Positions 17,320 to 30,480 of a stretch of DNA of 64,000 bases are shown piece after piece; position 1 is the first letter of the stretch, and each line of letters starts with the position of its first letter. The position numbers and the translations under genes were made by a program. Below the pieces are notes generated by a model, which saw only the letters and a program-made list of their open reading frames with translations, was not told where the DNA came from and searched no databases. The DNA is from Microglena sp. YARC (Eukaryota; Chlorophyta; Chlorophyceae; Chlamydomonadales; Chlamydomonadaceae): the NCBI GenBank assembly GCA_022414725.1, contig CM039463.1:35141553-35205552 (forward strand). Reading direction: 5' to 3'.

Positions 17320-20300
17320 TCAAGTGCGCACGTAGGAAACTTAATTGATGACCTTGATAACAAGGTACCCAGGAGGGTATCTTGCGACAAAGTAACTAAC
17401 ACAATGGGTAAACACCTTCTGAATGTCTGCAAGGATAATAATATTGTGATTTTGAATGGTCGTCTTCAAGGAGACAAACATCCAGTTAAGGGAGGGAGTT
17501 TTACCTTTGAAGCTAGAGGTCGTAAGGGGAACAGCCTCATTGATTATTATTACCCACCACCCACCTACCCACTCACGGCCACTTACCACCATACCTACCT
17601 ACCATCCATACCTACCCTACCCACCCATACCTACCTACCACTAGAGTTTTACCGTTGAAGCCAGAGGTCGTAAGGGGAACAGCCTCATTGATTATTTCAT
17701 AGCGTCGCCCCGAACTTGCTTTTTGACAATGGATGAGAACCCCCCCGCAAGGGGAACTCCCTCAGAGTCTCATTCCCAGTGTGTGTACGTGACTTGACAG
17801 ACCACGGCTGTGTAGCATTAAGAATACACATCCCTAAGGCTGTCAAGAAGAATCAGCACTTAACAAATAGTTTGAAGTATAATTTCAGACCCCAAATTAT
17901 GGAAACTTTCACTAGTATCCTTAATTCAGAGGAAATGTGCAGCAAATTGGCATGCATTGGGAACGTCAACGTAGGCCCTGTGGAATCCTATGAATCTCAA
18001 TGAGGTGATAGCAAATCTCTTCAGGAGGTAACACAGAGACATTGGAAAGGTGATTGCTGGCAATCAACAAGCTGGTCTACCTAGGAATGGACCGACAAAC
18101 TCTTGGTATAATGCGGATTGTAGGAATCTGAGGAAACAATGGAAAGATCTCCAGAGAGAAACTGGTATTGATGGCCATGCTACGAAAGTAGCGAGGGCGC
18201 AAGACCGGAATCTAACTAGAAGATTAAGTAGAGAAGCTAAGGCCCAGAATGCGAAGTCCCTGATTGATAAGTTAAAGAAGAGTCCACGTTTGTTCTGGAA
18301 GGAGTACAAGGGAAGTAGTAGCAAATGTCCTCGTGAATGTGGAGGAATGGGCCTAAACACTTCGCAAGCACTTCCACCTTCCTTAGAGAGCATGTTCAGA
18401 CAGAAGTAACCCAATGTCCTTGAAATAGGACATCGCAGCTGCAAGTGTGTTGAATTACTGAGCCATCTCTGAGACTGAGGTCTTTATACGAGCTTATACC
18501 AACATTCAACGGAACAAAGCGTTGGAGTAGATGGTATACTGCTGAGTTCTATTCTATTAGAGACCAAATAGTAAGGAGATCCCCCTTCTTCCCCCAACTC
18601 AAACATATTAGTCCTATAATCACGAAACTGTTCAATCCATCTGAGTGATGACTATGTTAGTCAATGTGCAGATAGTGCCATTACCCCTATTCCTAAATCA
18701 AAGGATTCTCACTGAGTATGATACTATAGAGGAATTGAGCGGTTGGATCAAGTCCTACCTACAATTGTCTCTATGGTTTTGAAGGGGGGGACCAATTGGG
18801 CCGAAACAATGTCGAAACGTGCTGGTGGGCAATTTGGTTTTAGACCAAATAGGAGCACTGTAGATGCAGCTTTTTATACTGCGCCACACGGGTGGTTAGC
18901 TTTACATTAAAAAAATGGCAGTCTTTGTGCTTTCATTGACTTTCAGAAAGGCTTATGACAAGTGTCAAAACAGAAACATCTTTGGAGCTGCCTTGAACAG
19001 ATGGGTATTTACGGCAACTACCTAATACCCTGAAACATGTATAACAAGTCCGTCGAGAGAGTACGTGTAGGCAATCGTATTACTCTCTTCTTTGCTGAGG
19101 CAGGCGTTAGACAGGAGATAATCTTTCCCGCGCTTTTTATTTGGTCTCTTTATGATTGACCAACTGGAGAATTACTTTACCAATAAATGTGGTGAAGAGG
19201 AAGGTATCAGAATTGCTTGATAACATTTGCAGAGTTAATTTTGTATGTCCCGATGATCTAGCTATCATGAGCGAGTCACAGTCAGGCTTTACAGATTTAT
19301 ATTCAATTATTTGGAAAGAGTTCTGTCAAGCCTTACAAGATGGAAGTAAACATATCTTAAATCTTGAAGTTTGTTGTTTTTAATAGCGACCTTATAAATT
19401 GGAGAATGACCTATAAATGGCAGTTTAAAGGCGCAAGACTTCCCATTAAGGAGGAGTTTGTGTAATTTAGGGATTCCTCTTTAAGGGGAAACACGGCAGG
19501 AATGGTGGCACACACGATGCGCCTCGGAGAGACAGCGTGTTTGCCGCCAAAACAGGGGCACTCATGGGCACATCTGGAAACGGTGCAATGAGATGGATCT
19601 CGCAAATGCCAATATCCTGAGTTACCATTATGGCACACTTATACAACCTATCCTTAATTACGGGTGTGAAGTGTGGGCTCCAGACCGTCTTGGTAATATT
19701 AATACTTCTTACGGTCTCGAAGGAAAATGTGAACACTAATCAGAATAAGTTTATGAAAGGGCTGCTCGGCGTTTAGAGCGAACACCTCTACCGACTTGGT
19801 CTTCAATGAATTCGATAAGTCACCTACATGGGCTCAATAGTTGAGACAATGTATTGACTTTTGGAATAAAATCGTTGACCGTAAGGACAATGATTTTGTG
19901 AAAATAACCTTGCTAGAGAATGTTCTAATGGCATACCAGAGATAGCAAAAACATGCTGGTCTCTGGATTACTGCGATGCATTCAGAGATTAGGTTAGACA
20001 TACATACACACCTGGCCATCAGGGAAGGTGGTGGTGACGACCAGACATATATAAGAATGCAATCATAATCGCACAATTAAATTATCAACCCAGCTGATGG
20101 AACATTTTCTCTGATGATATTCACAGATAATCAAGACGTCAACTGAGCAAGATTGACTTAGGAAAAATTGATGAAGGCATCTCTAAAATAACAGACATTG
20201 ACTGGCAATCCCTGAGTACATTGGTGATAACCAAGGAAGCGGATTAAAACTATTACGTATACGGATTGGATGTGCTGCAGAGGATAGAAACCATAGTTCA

Positions 20301-20610
20301 ACGTACATAACTTATTAAACAATAGGGATGATGAATTAAAATGCATAGCCAGAACTACGTCTTCGAGCCCACAACTTGACTGTCGATGCAGAAAAGGCGT
20401 ACCTCTCGTTCTTGGAGGAATTGCAGGGCTGGTATGGGTGGTTTGACGGTAGAAGAGGTAGCGAAGATGAATGCCATTCATATTTAGATGTTCGTTATAC
20501 GCGGAGGATAGAAAAATATTTTTGGGGAAAATGAACATTGAACCTGATTGTGGAAAAAACTCCAGTATGAAGCTGGTTCATGAATCCTGAATTCCTTTGG
20601 AGGATGGAAA
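17320..20610 (+). pseudogene. Decayed LINE (non-LTR retrotransposon): APE remnant, RT, C-terminal zinc motif
   Basis: The order is that of an APE-class LINE. Part of the apurinic endonuclease lies at 17322-17990 (NAHV-type start, DKVTNTMGKHLLNVC, NIVILNGR, GSFTFEARG-G-SLIDY, then DHG-V). The pre-RT linker is at 18050-18410 (WYNADCRNLRKQWKDL...RLFWKEYKG). RT blocks run from 18640 to 19740 (TPIPKSKDS, FGFRPNRSTVDA, FRKAYDK, CPDDLAIMSES at 19246-19278, YGCEVWAPDRLG near 19660). The C-terminal end, with a CEDECH-like motif, is at 20450-20610. The catalytic Y/FADD box reads C-P-D-D. Many stops and frameshifts are present. It is 5'-truncated inside the endonuclease, as is common for LINE insertions. 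Confidence 0.82.
17499..17695 (+). repeat. Tandem duplication with (CCTA)n expansion inside the LINE
   Basis: A 50-base segment coding FTFEARGRKGNSLIDY is present at 17499 and again at 17646. A CCTACC/CCCACC microsatellite (17556-17640) lies between the copies. Only the second copy continues into the rest of the endonuclease (FIASPRTC). Confidence 0.85.
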
Positions 20611-20875
20611 TACTTAATCAATCGGATTCAAATTTATAAAAATGGATAATAACGCAAAACATTAAAATTATCATCCCAGCTGAGATGATGATTTAATAAT
20701 ATTGTAGAATTAAATTATCACATTGTAGCCGACACTCAGGGCCCCCCGTCGGTTTTTAAAACGGATTGTTTGTGCTCAGTTCATCAGTGCTTGTTCTTTT
20801 AAGCCCTTCCTATACGTTGGGCAAGTCCTTTTTTAGCCTATTTGGCCTTACCCCTTGGACTGAACATAATACAAG
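20611..20875 (-). repeat. Post-LINE spacer with dispersed repeat D1
   Basis: AT-rich sequence to about 20740, then a D1 copy on the minus strand (TTGGGCAAGTCC at about 20817 and GCCTATTTGGCCT nearby). No gene. Confidence 0.55.
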
Positions 20876-21030
20876 TGGCTGGCCCCAGTGGCTGGCGAAT
20901 GGAGCTGGCTGATAGAGCTGGCGAATGGAAGCTTGGCGTCTGGAAGCTGCCATGAGCTAGTGGGAAGCTGCCATTAGTAGACCAAAAAATGAAACAGTGT
21001 ACGTAGCTGACCATTGCCGTACTTTCCCTG
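20876..21030. repeat. Copy of the CCCAGTGGCTGG...GGAAGCTGCCAT dispersed repeat
   Basis: It carries GAAACAGTGTACGTAGCTGA followed by CCATTGCC at 20990-21018. The same string is at 17284-17316 on the other side of the LINE, so the LINE lies between two copies of this repeat. Confidence 0.65.
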
Positions 21031-24000
21031 CAGTTGGAGTTCTTTGCTAGACCTGAAAGTGGCAGTGACCACCATCTCGGTTGTGATGTTGAGCCCGCAC
21101 AGCAGCATGCCAATCTTGCAGGCTCAGCTGCGTATGGCCTTGTGTCAGAGGGGGGGGGGCCCGGGCATTTAAAAAGGGGCAGCGGGACAATAAAAAGGAG
21201 GAAAATCTTAAAACAAATTTTGAGGCGGGGAAAGGGTATTGACAATTACAAGTTGACGCTGTTGTGATGCTGAGCCGGCTTGACGAGGGATGAGGCGGTC
21301 ATGACCAATTGAAGTACAACACCACCTTTGTTGTGATGATCAGCCCGCATAGCAGCATGCAGGCCCATCTTGCAGGCCCAGCTGCGCATGCCAAAGCAGC
21401 CTGCGCAATGCCATAGCAGGCCTTTGCATCTTGCAGGCCCAGCTGCGTATGCCGTAGTCAGAGCTGGAGGAGGAATGAGGAGGTTGTGACAAGGAGAAGT
21501 TGACGCCGTTTTTGATGTTCAGCGGGCCCTTGGCGAGGGATTGAGGCAGGTAATGATCAGTGCAACAACAACCATTCTCGTTGTATGTTGAGGCCCGCCA
21601 TAGCAGGATGCCAATCTTGCAGGGCTCGGCTGGTGTATGCCTTGTCAGAGATGGAGAGTAATGGGTAGTATTGATCACCTGGAAAGTGCACATCACTTGG
21701 TTTTGATGTACAGCCCCCATAAGAGCATGCCAAATCTTGGCAGGCTCGCTGCCGTATGCCTCGGCTGTCAAAGCGTGAAGGAAGGAACAGCAGCATTGAC
21801 AAGTTAAGAAGTTGACGCCCTTATTTGATGTTGAGCCGGCCTGACAAGGAATGAGGCGGTCATGATCAGTGGAGTGCAACATCATCTTGTTGTGATGTAC
21901 AGCCCCCATAGCAGCATGCCAATCTTGCAGCTCGCTGTGATGCTATGCCGGTGTCAAAGGTGACAAGGAAGGAAGAAGACACAGGCTTGTGATGTACAGC
22001 ATTGCCAAATCTTTGCAGGCTCGCTGCGTATGGCCGTGTCAAGTGAAGGAAGAAAGAAGGCAGCAGAAGTTTGACGCCCTTTTTTGACAAGGAAGAGGCG
22101 GATGTTGAGCCGGCCCTGACAGCTGGCTGCGTTGCCGGTGAATGAGGCATTGACAAGTAGACAGTTGACGCCCTTTTGATGTTGACCGGCCTGACAAGGA
22201 ATGAGGCGGTCATGATCAGTGGGAAGTGAATCTGGTTGTGATGTACAGCCCCCATGGAAGTTTGCAAAGGTGAAGGAAGAAGAAGGCACTTCATGACGCC
22301 TTTTTTGATGTTTGGTGAGGCGGCAGATCAGATTGTATCTTGGTTGTGATGTACAAGCCCCCCATGCAGCATAACGGCGCTGCGTATGGCCGGTGTCATA
22401 GCAATTGACAGAAGTTGACGCCCATGTTGAGCCGGCCTGCAAGTGAATGAGGCGGTCATGATCAGTGGAAAAGTGCAATCATCTCAGCCCCCATAGCTGC
22501 CCAATCTTGCAGCTCGGCTGCGCCGGTGTCAAAGGTGAAGGAAGAAGAAGGCAGCATTGACGGTAGTTGACGCCCTTTTTGATGTTGAGCGCGGCCTGAC
22601 AAAGTGAGGCGGTCATGATCGTGGAAGTGGCAACATCATCTTGGTTTGATGTACCCAGGTAGCAGCATGATCTTGCAGGCTCGGCTTGCGTCTGCCGGTG
22701 TCAAAGGGTGAAGGAAGAGAAGCGCATTTGGACGCCCTTTTTGATGTTGGGCCGGCCTGACAAGGAATGAGGCGGTCAAGTAGAAGTTGACGCCCTTTTT
22801 TGATGTTGAGCCGCTTGACCTGGACAAGGAATGAGGCGTCATGATCAGTGGAAGCAACATCATCTTGGTTATGCCCGGTGTCAAGGTGAAGGAAGAAGAA
22901 GGCAGGACATGTTTGACGCCCTTTTTGATGTTGAGCCGGCCTACAGAGGCGGTCCCAGAATCAGTGGAAGTGCATTAGCAGCCCATCTTGCCCAATCGGT
23001 GTCAAAGTGAGGAAAAAGAAGGCAGCAATTACAAGCAGGCTCGGCTGTCCCGTATGGAATGCCGTAACAGTGATCAATCTTGCAGCTTGGCTGCGTAGGT
23101 GAGGAGGAAGAGCGAAGGCAGGCAAGCGCATGACAAGGAATGGACACCAGTAGAAGTGATGACGCCCTAAGCAGCATTTTGATGTTGAGCGGCAAGCTGA
23201 CAAGTAGAAAGGACGGCCCTTTTTGATTGTTGAGGGCGGTCATGATGAGTGGTAAGTGCAACATCATCTGTTGTGATGTACCAGCCCCCATAGCAGATGC
23301 CCATCTTGCAGCGCTCGGCTGAAGAAAGAAGGAAGGCGTATATTGCCGGTGAGCCGGTCAAAGGCGGTGAAGTGGGAAGCAACATCAAGGGTTACAGCCC
23401 CCATAGCACAGGCATGCTCGGCTTTGTCTGTATGCCGGTGCATGAAGGAAGAAGAAGACAGTAGAAGTTAGTTGGGACGCCCCTTTTGTATTCCGTCTCG
23501 ACAAGGAATGAGGGCGGTCAATTGGAATGATCAAGGGAAGTGCAACATTCATCTTGTTGTGATCTGTCGTTTTTCTGTGGTAGCAAAGGTGAAGGAAGAA
23601 GAAGCCAATTGCAAGTAGAATTGACGCCATAGGTCGGCCTGCAGGCGGCATGCATCATCTTGGTTGTGATTCTGGCACAGGGCTCGGCTGCGTATGCCGG
23701 TGTTAAAGGTGAAGGAAGAGAGAAAGGCAGGCATTGACAAGCTAGAAGTTGACGCCCTTTTTTGATGTTGAGCCGGCTGACAAGGAATGAGGCGGTCATG
23801 GATCAGTGAAGTGCAACATCATCTTGGTGTGATGTACAGCCCCCATAGCAAGGCATCGCCAATCTTCGGCTCGGCTGCGTATGCCGGTGTCCAAAAGGTG
23901 AAAGAGAAGAAGGGCAGCATTGACCAAGTAGAAGTTGAGGCGGCCCCTTCATTTGGAAGTGCAACATCCATCTTGGTTGTGATGTACAGCCCCCATAGCA

Positions 24001-27000
24001 AGATGCAATCTTGCGCAGCCGGCCGTATGCCGGTGACAAGGTGAAGGAAAAGAAGGCAGCATTGACAAGTGAAGTTGAATGAGGCAAGGAAAGAAGGCGG
24101 TCATGATTCAGTGGAAGTGCAACATTCATCTTGGTTGTGTGTACAGCACCCCCATAGGCAGATGCCAATCTTGCAGGGCTCGGCTGCGATATGCCCTGCC
24201 CAAGTCAGGTCTGTCAAACGGGTGAAGGAAAAGAAGAAGGCAGCATTTGGACAAGTAAGAGTTGACGCCCTTTTGAGTTTGATGTTGAGCCGGCACTGAC
24301 AAGGCAATGAGCGGTCATGATCAGTGGGAAGTGCAACATTCATCTTGTATGTGATGTACAGCCCCATAGCAGCATGCCAATTTTGCAGGCTCGGTGGCGT
24401 ATGCCGGTGTCAAAGGTGAAGGAGAAGGCAGCATTGACAAGTAGAAGTTGACGCCCTTTTTTGATGTTGACCGGCCGCCTGACAAGGAATGATGTGGTTC
24501 ATGATGAGTGGAAGTGCAAAACATCTCTTGGTTGTGATGTACCGCCCCCCCATCAGCATGCCAATCTTGCAGGCTCGGCTGCGTTGCCGGTGTCAAAGGT
24601 GAAAGGAAAGAAGAGAAGGCACGATTGACAAGTAGACAGTTGACGCCCTTTTTTGATGTTGAGCCGGCCTGCAAGGAATGAGGCGGTCCATGACTGAGTT
24701 GGAAGTGCAACATCATCTTGGTTGTGATGTACAGCCCCGATATGAGCAGCTGCCCCTAATCTTGCAGGCTCGGCTGCGTATTGCCGGTGTCAAAAGGTGA
24801 AGGAAGAAGAAGGCAGCATTGAACAAGTAGAAGTTGACGCCCTTTTTGATGTTGAGCCGGCCCTCGACAAGGAAATGAGGCGGTCAATGATCAAGTGGTG
24901 GAAGTGCAACATCATCTTCGTTGTGATGTACAGCCCCCATCCCTTAGCAGCATGCCAATCTTGCAGGCTTCGGCTTGCGTCTGCGGTGTCAAAGGTGAAG
25001 GAAGAAAGAAGGCAGGCATTGACAAAGTAGATAGTTGACGCCCTTTTTTGATGATTGCAGCCGGCGGCCTGACAAGGAATGAGGGGTCATAGATCCAGTG
25101 GAAGTGCAACACATCATTGGTTGTGATGTACAGCCCCCATAGCAGCATTGCCAAATCTCCAAGAGTTGGCTCGGGCTGCGTAATGCCGGTGGTGTCAAAG
25201 GTGAAGGAAGAAGAAGGCAGCATTGACAAGTAGAAGTTTTGACGCCCTTTTTGGATGTTGAGCCGGCCTGACAGAATGGAGGCGGTCATGATCAAGTGGA
25301 AGTGCAAGCATCATGCTTGGTTGTGATGTACAGCCCCCCATAGCAGCAAGATGCCAATCTTGCAGGCTCGGCTGCGTATGCCGCTGTCAAAGGTGAAGAA
25401 GAAGAGGGCAGATTGACAAGTAGAAGAATTGACGCCCTTTTTTGATGTTGAGCCGGCCTGACAAGGAATGAGGCGGTCATGATCAAGTTGGAAGTGCAAC
25501 ATCATCTTGGTTGTGATGTTACAGCCCCCATAGCAGCATGCCATCTTGCCAGGCTCGGCTGCGTATCCGGTGTCAAAGGTGAAGGAAGAAGAAGCAGCAT
25601 TGACAAGCTAGAAGTTGACGCCGCTTTTTGAATGTTGAGCCGGCCTGACAAGGAATGAGGCGGTCATGAATGAGTGGAAGTGCAACATCATCTTGGTTGT
25701 GATGTACAGCCCCCATAAGCAGCAGCAATGCCAATCAAGTTCTTGCCAGGCCTCGCTGCGTATGCCGGTGTCAAAGGTGAAGGAAGAAGAAGGCAGCATT
25801 GACAAGTAGAAGTTGAACGCCACCTTTTTTGATGTTGAGCCGGCTTGACAAGGAATGAGGCGGTCATGATCAGTGGAAGTGCAACATCATCTTGGTTGTG
25901 ATGTACAGCCCCATAGCAGCATGCCAATCTTGCAGGCTCGGCTGCGTATGCCGGTGTCAAAGGTGAAGGAAGAAGAAGGCAGCATTGACAAGTAGAAGTT
26001 GAACGCCCTTTTGTGATGTTGAGCCGGCCTGACAAGGAATGAGGCGGTCATGAATTCAGTGGAAGTGCAACATCATCTTGGGTTGTGATTGTACAGCCCC
26101 ATATAGCAGCATGCCAAATCTTGGCAGGCTCGGCTGCGTATGCCGGTGTCAAAGGTGAAGGAAGAAGAAGGCAGCATTGACAAGTAGAAGTTGAACGCCC
26201 TTTTTGATGTTGAGCCGGCTGACAAGGAATGAGGGGCGGTGAGGCGGGCATGGATGAGTGGAAGTGCAACATTTCATCTTGGTTGTGATGTACAGCCCCC
26301 ATAGGCAAGCATGCCAATCTTGCAGGCTCGGCTGCGTATGCCGGTGTCAAAGGTGAAGGAAGAAGAAGGCAGCATTGACAAGTAGAAGTTGACGCCCTTT
26401 TTGATGTTGAGCCGGCCTGACAAGGAATGAGGCGGTCATGATGAGTGGAAGTGCAACATCATCTTGGTTGTGATGTACAGCCCCCATAGCAGCATGCCAA
26501 TCTTGCAGGCTCGGCTGCGTATGCCGGTGTCAAAGGTGAAGGAAGAAGAAGGCAGCATTGACAAGTAGAAGTTGACGCCCTTTTTGATGTTGAGCAAACC
26601 GGCCTGACAAGGAATGAGGTCGGTCATGATCAGTGGAAGTGCAACATCATCTTGGTTGTGATGTACAGCCCCCATAGCAGCATGCCAATCTTGCAGGCTC
26701 GGCTGCGTATGCCGGTGTCAAAGGTGAAGGAAGAAGAAGGCAGCATTGACAAGTAGAAGTTGACGCCCTTTTTGATGTTGAGCCGGCCTGACAAGGAATG
26801 AGGCGGTCATGATCAGTGGAAGTGCAACATCATCTTGGTTGTGATGTACAGCGCCATAGCAGCATGCCAATCTTGCAGGCTCGGCTGCGTATGCCGGTGT
26901 CAAAGGTGAAGGAAGAAGAAGGCAGCATTGACAAGTAGAAGTTGACGCCCTTTTTGATGTTGAGCCGGCCTGACAAGGAATGAGGCGGTCATGATCAGTG

Positions 27001-28640
27001 GAAGTGCAACATCATCTTGGTTGTGATGTACAGCCCCCATAGCAGCATGCCAATCTTGCAGGCTCGGCTGCGTATGCCGGTGTCAAAGGTGAAGGAAGAA
27101 GAAGGCAGCATTGACAAGTAGAAGTTGACGCCCTTTTTGATGTTGAGCGGGCTGACAAGGATGAGGCGGTCATGATCAGTGCAACATCATCTTGGTTGTG
27201 ATGTACAGCCCCCATAGCAGCATGCCAATCTTGCAGGCTCGGCTGCGTATGCCGGTGTCAAAGGTGAAGGAAGAAGAAGGCAGCAAGGTGACAAGTAGAA
27301 GTTGACGCCCTTTTTGATGTTGAGCCGGCCTGACAAGGAATGAGGCGGTCATGATGAGTGGAAGTGCAACATCATCTTGGTTGTGATGTACAGCCCCCAT
27401 AGCAGCATGCCAATCTTGCAGGCTCGGCTGCGTATGCCGGTGTCAAAGGTGAAGGAGAAGAAGGCAGCATTGACAAGTAGAAGTTGACGCCCTTTTTGAT
27501 GTTGAGCCGGCCTGACAAGGAATGAGGCGGTCATGATGAGTGGAAGTGCAACATCATCTTGGTTGTGATGTACAGCCCCCATAGCAGCATGCCAATCTTG
27601 CAGGCTCGGCTGCGTATGCCGGTGTCAAAGGTGAAGGAAGAAGAAGGCAGCATTGACAAGTAGAAGTTGACGCCCTTTTTGATGTTGAGCCGGCCTGACA
27701 AGGAATGAGGCGGTCATGATCAGTGGAAGTGCAACATCATCTTGGTTGTGATGTGTACAGCCCCCATATGCAGCATGCCAATCTTGCAGGCTCGGCTGCG
27801 TATGCCGGTGTCAAAGGTGAAGGAAGAAGAAGGCAGCATTGACAAGTAGAAGTTGACGCCCTTTTTGATGTTGAGCCGGCCTGACAAGGAATGAGGCGGT
27901 CATGATGAGTGGAAGTGCAACATCATCTTGGTTGTGATGTACAGCCCCCATAGCAGCATGCCAATCTTGCAGGCTCGGCTGTGTATGCCGGTGTCAAAGG
28001 TGAAGGAAGAAGAAGGCAGCATTGACAAGTAGAAGTTGACGCCCTTTTTGATGTTGAGCCGGCCTGACAAGGAATGAGGCGGTCATGATGAGTGGAAGTG
28101 CAACATCATCTTGGTTGTGATGTACAGCCCCCATAGCAGCATGCCAATCTTGCAGGCTCGGCTGCGTATGCCGGTGTCAAAGGTGAAGGAAGAAGAAGGC
28201 AGCATTGACAAGTAGAAGTTGACGCCCTTTTTGATGTTGAGCCGCCTGACAGGAATGAATGAGTGGCTTTGTTGTTGTCATCGGCCCGCATCAGCAGCAT
28301 TGTGGCATGCCAGTCTTGCAGGCTTGGCTGCGTATGCCGGTGTCAGAGCTTGAGGAGGAATGAGGCGATATTGACAAGTAGACGTTGACGCCGCTTTTCA
28401 TGTTGAGCCGGCCTGACGAGGAATGAGGCGGTCATGATCAGTGGAAGTTCAACACCATCTCGGTTGTGATGTTGAGCCCACATAACAGCGGGCCAATCTT
28501 GCAGGCTCAGCTGCGTATGCCGGTGTCAGAGCTGGAGGAGAAATAAGGCGGTAATCATCAGTGGAAGTGCAGATCAGTGAGGCTGAACATAACAACACCA
28601 TCGTTGTTGTGATGTTCAGCCCCAATTGCAGCATGCCAGC
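21030..28640. repeat. Satellite, about 183-bp unit, about 41 copies
   Basis: The unit includes GATGTTGAGCCGGCCTGACA, then GTGCAACATCATCTTGGTTG, TACAGCCCCCATAGCAGCAT, CAATCTTGCAGGCTCGGCTG and CCGGTGTCAAAGGTGAAGGA. Units near 26403, 26586, 26774 and 26956 give the period. Copies from about 26400 to 28250 are nearly identical. The outer units (21030-24000 and 28250-28640) are strongly diverged, the usual satellite-edge gradient. Short ORFs on the minus strand (repeats of LPSPLTPAYAAEPARLACCY) are by-products. Confidence 0.96.
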
Positions 28641-28679
28641 ATGCAGGCCCATCTTGCAGGCCTAGCTGTGTCAAAGAAG

Positions 28680-29225
28680 CCAAAGCTGCCTGCGCAACAA
28701 AGCAGCATTACCAAAGCAGCCTGCGCAACAAAGCAGCATTACCAAAGCAGCCTGCGCATCAAAGCAGCATTACCAAAGCAGCCTGCGCAACAAAGCAGCA
28801 TTACCAAAGCAGCCTGCGCAACAAAGCAGCATTACCAAAGCAGCCTGCGCAACAAAGCAGCATTACCAAAGCAGCCTGCGCAACAAAGCAGCATTACCAA
28901 AGCAGCCTGCGCAACAAAGCAGCATTACCAAAGCAGCCTGCGCAACAAAGCAGCATTACCAAAGCAGCCTGCACAACAAAGCAGCATTACCAAAGCAGCC
29001 TGCGCAACAAAGCAGCATTACCAAAGCAGCCTGCGCAACAAAGCGCATGCCAAAGCAGCCTGCGCAACAAAGCGCATGCCAAAGCAGCCTGTGCAACAAA
29101 GCAGCATTACCAAAGCAGCCTGCACAACAAAGCAGCATTACCAAAGCAGCCTGCGCAACAAAGCGCATGCCAAAGCAGCCTGTGCAACAAAGTAGCATTA
29201 CCAAAGCAGCGCATGCCAAAGGAGC
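28680..29225. repeat. Satellite, 31-bp unit, about 17 copies
   Basis: The unit is AAAGCAGCCTGCGCAACAAA followed by GCAGCATTACC. Since 31 is not a multiple of three, an ORF through it cycles frames and yields a 31-residue repeat (93 nt). The 189-residue plus-strand ORF at 28626-29195 is an effect of this. Some 3' copies are shortened (GCGCATGCC in place of GCAGCATTACC). Confidence 0.95.
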
Positions 29226-30130
29226 ATGCGCGATGCCAAAGCAGCATGCCAACCTTTCAGGCCCAGCTGCACATGCCTGTATCAGAAATGTAATAGGAAT
29301 GGTGTGGTATTGGCATAGCAGCAGATTGGAATAGCAGCATGCCAATCATACAGGCCCAGCTGTGCATGCATGTATTAGAGATGGAAGAGGAATGGTGTGG
29401 TATTGGCATAGCAGCTGATTGGAAAAGAGCAGCAGGTTGGAATACCAGTATGTCAATGCTGCAGACCCAGCTGTGCATGCATGTGTCAGAGATGGAGGAG
29501 AAATGGTGTGGTATTGGCATAGCAGAACATTGGAATATCATCATGCCAATCCTGCAGGCCCATCTGTGCATGCATGCATCAGAGACGGAGGAGGAATGGT
29601 GTTGTATTGGCATGGCAGCAGATTGGAATAGTGCAGCAGACTAGAATAGCAGCATGCCAATCCTGTAGGCCCAGCTGTGCATGCATGTATTAGAGATGGA
29701 AGAGGAATGGTGTGGTATTGGCTTAGCAGCTGATTGGAAAAGAGCAGCAGGCCGGAATAGCAGTATGTCAATGCTGCAGGCCCATCTGTGCATGCATGTG
29801 TCAGAGATGGAGGAGGAATGGTGTGGTATTGGCATAGCAGAACATTAGAATATCAACATGCCAGTCCTGCAGGCCCATCTGCGTATGCCTGCATCAGAAA
29901 TGGAAGAGGAATGGTGTGGTATTGGCATATCAGCACATTGGAATAGAGCAGCAGATTGGAATAGCACCAGGTCAATCCTGCAGGCCCAGCTGCGTATGCA
30001 TGTGTCAGATATGGAGGAGAAAGGGTGTGGTATTGGCATATCAGCACATTGGAATAGCAGCATGCCAATCCTGCAGGCCCACCTGTGCATACATGTATCA
30101 GAGATGGGGGAGGAATGAGGTTGTATTGGC
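29226..30130. repeat. Satellite, about 104-bp monomers in a three-monomer higher-order unit
   Basis: Monomers with CATGCCAATCCTGCAGGCCC plus AGAGATGGAGGAGGAATGGT start near 29343, 29450, 29545, 29655, 29765, 29857, 29970 and 30063. The monomer with TTGGAAAAGAGCAGCAGG recurs about 312 bp apart (near 29410 and 29724), showing a higher-order period of three. Confidence 0.88.
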
Positions 30131-30480
30131 AAGTGGCTACCCAAACAAAGCATGCCTACATATGGTGTGTGGCCAAGGGTTATGACTTATGTGGCAAATA
30201 TGGGCAAGTGTGTGGCCTATGCTACGCACTTGGCAGCTCTGCCTCCAATGGTATTGGCGATATGACATCCTACTGACTGGAACGATTGGCCTTTCAGTCA
30301 TCTCTGGCATGGGCGGCACAGACAAGTGATTGCTGAATGCCAAGCTGACACACACGTTGCGTGCCCAAGGAAAGAAAGTAGTCCTAGCAGCTACCACCTC
30401 CTATGGTATTGGCTAGTGGAAGCTTCACATCTTTGAATCTGCTGTAATTTTAACAAGTGGAAGCATAACACATTTTTAGG
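30131..30480. other. Unassigned spacer between satellites
   Basis: Apparently unique sequence (GTGGCTACCCAAACAAAGCA and onward). No gene or domain is recognised. Confidence 0.4.

Noticed and set aside
21340..28300. Many 60-190-codon minus-strand ORFs (LPSPLTPAYAAEPARL)
   Set aside because: Period-related ORFs in the 183-bp satellite, changing frame at each indel.
28626..29195. 189-codon ORF rich in Lys/Gln/Ala
   Set aside because: It is the translation of the 31-bp satellite cycling through frames.
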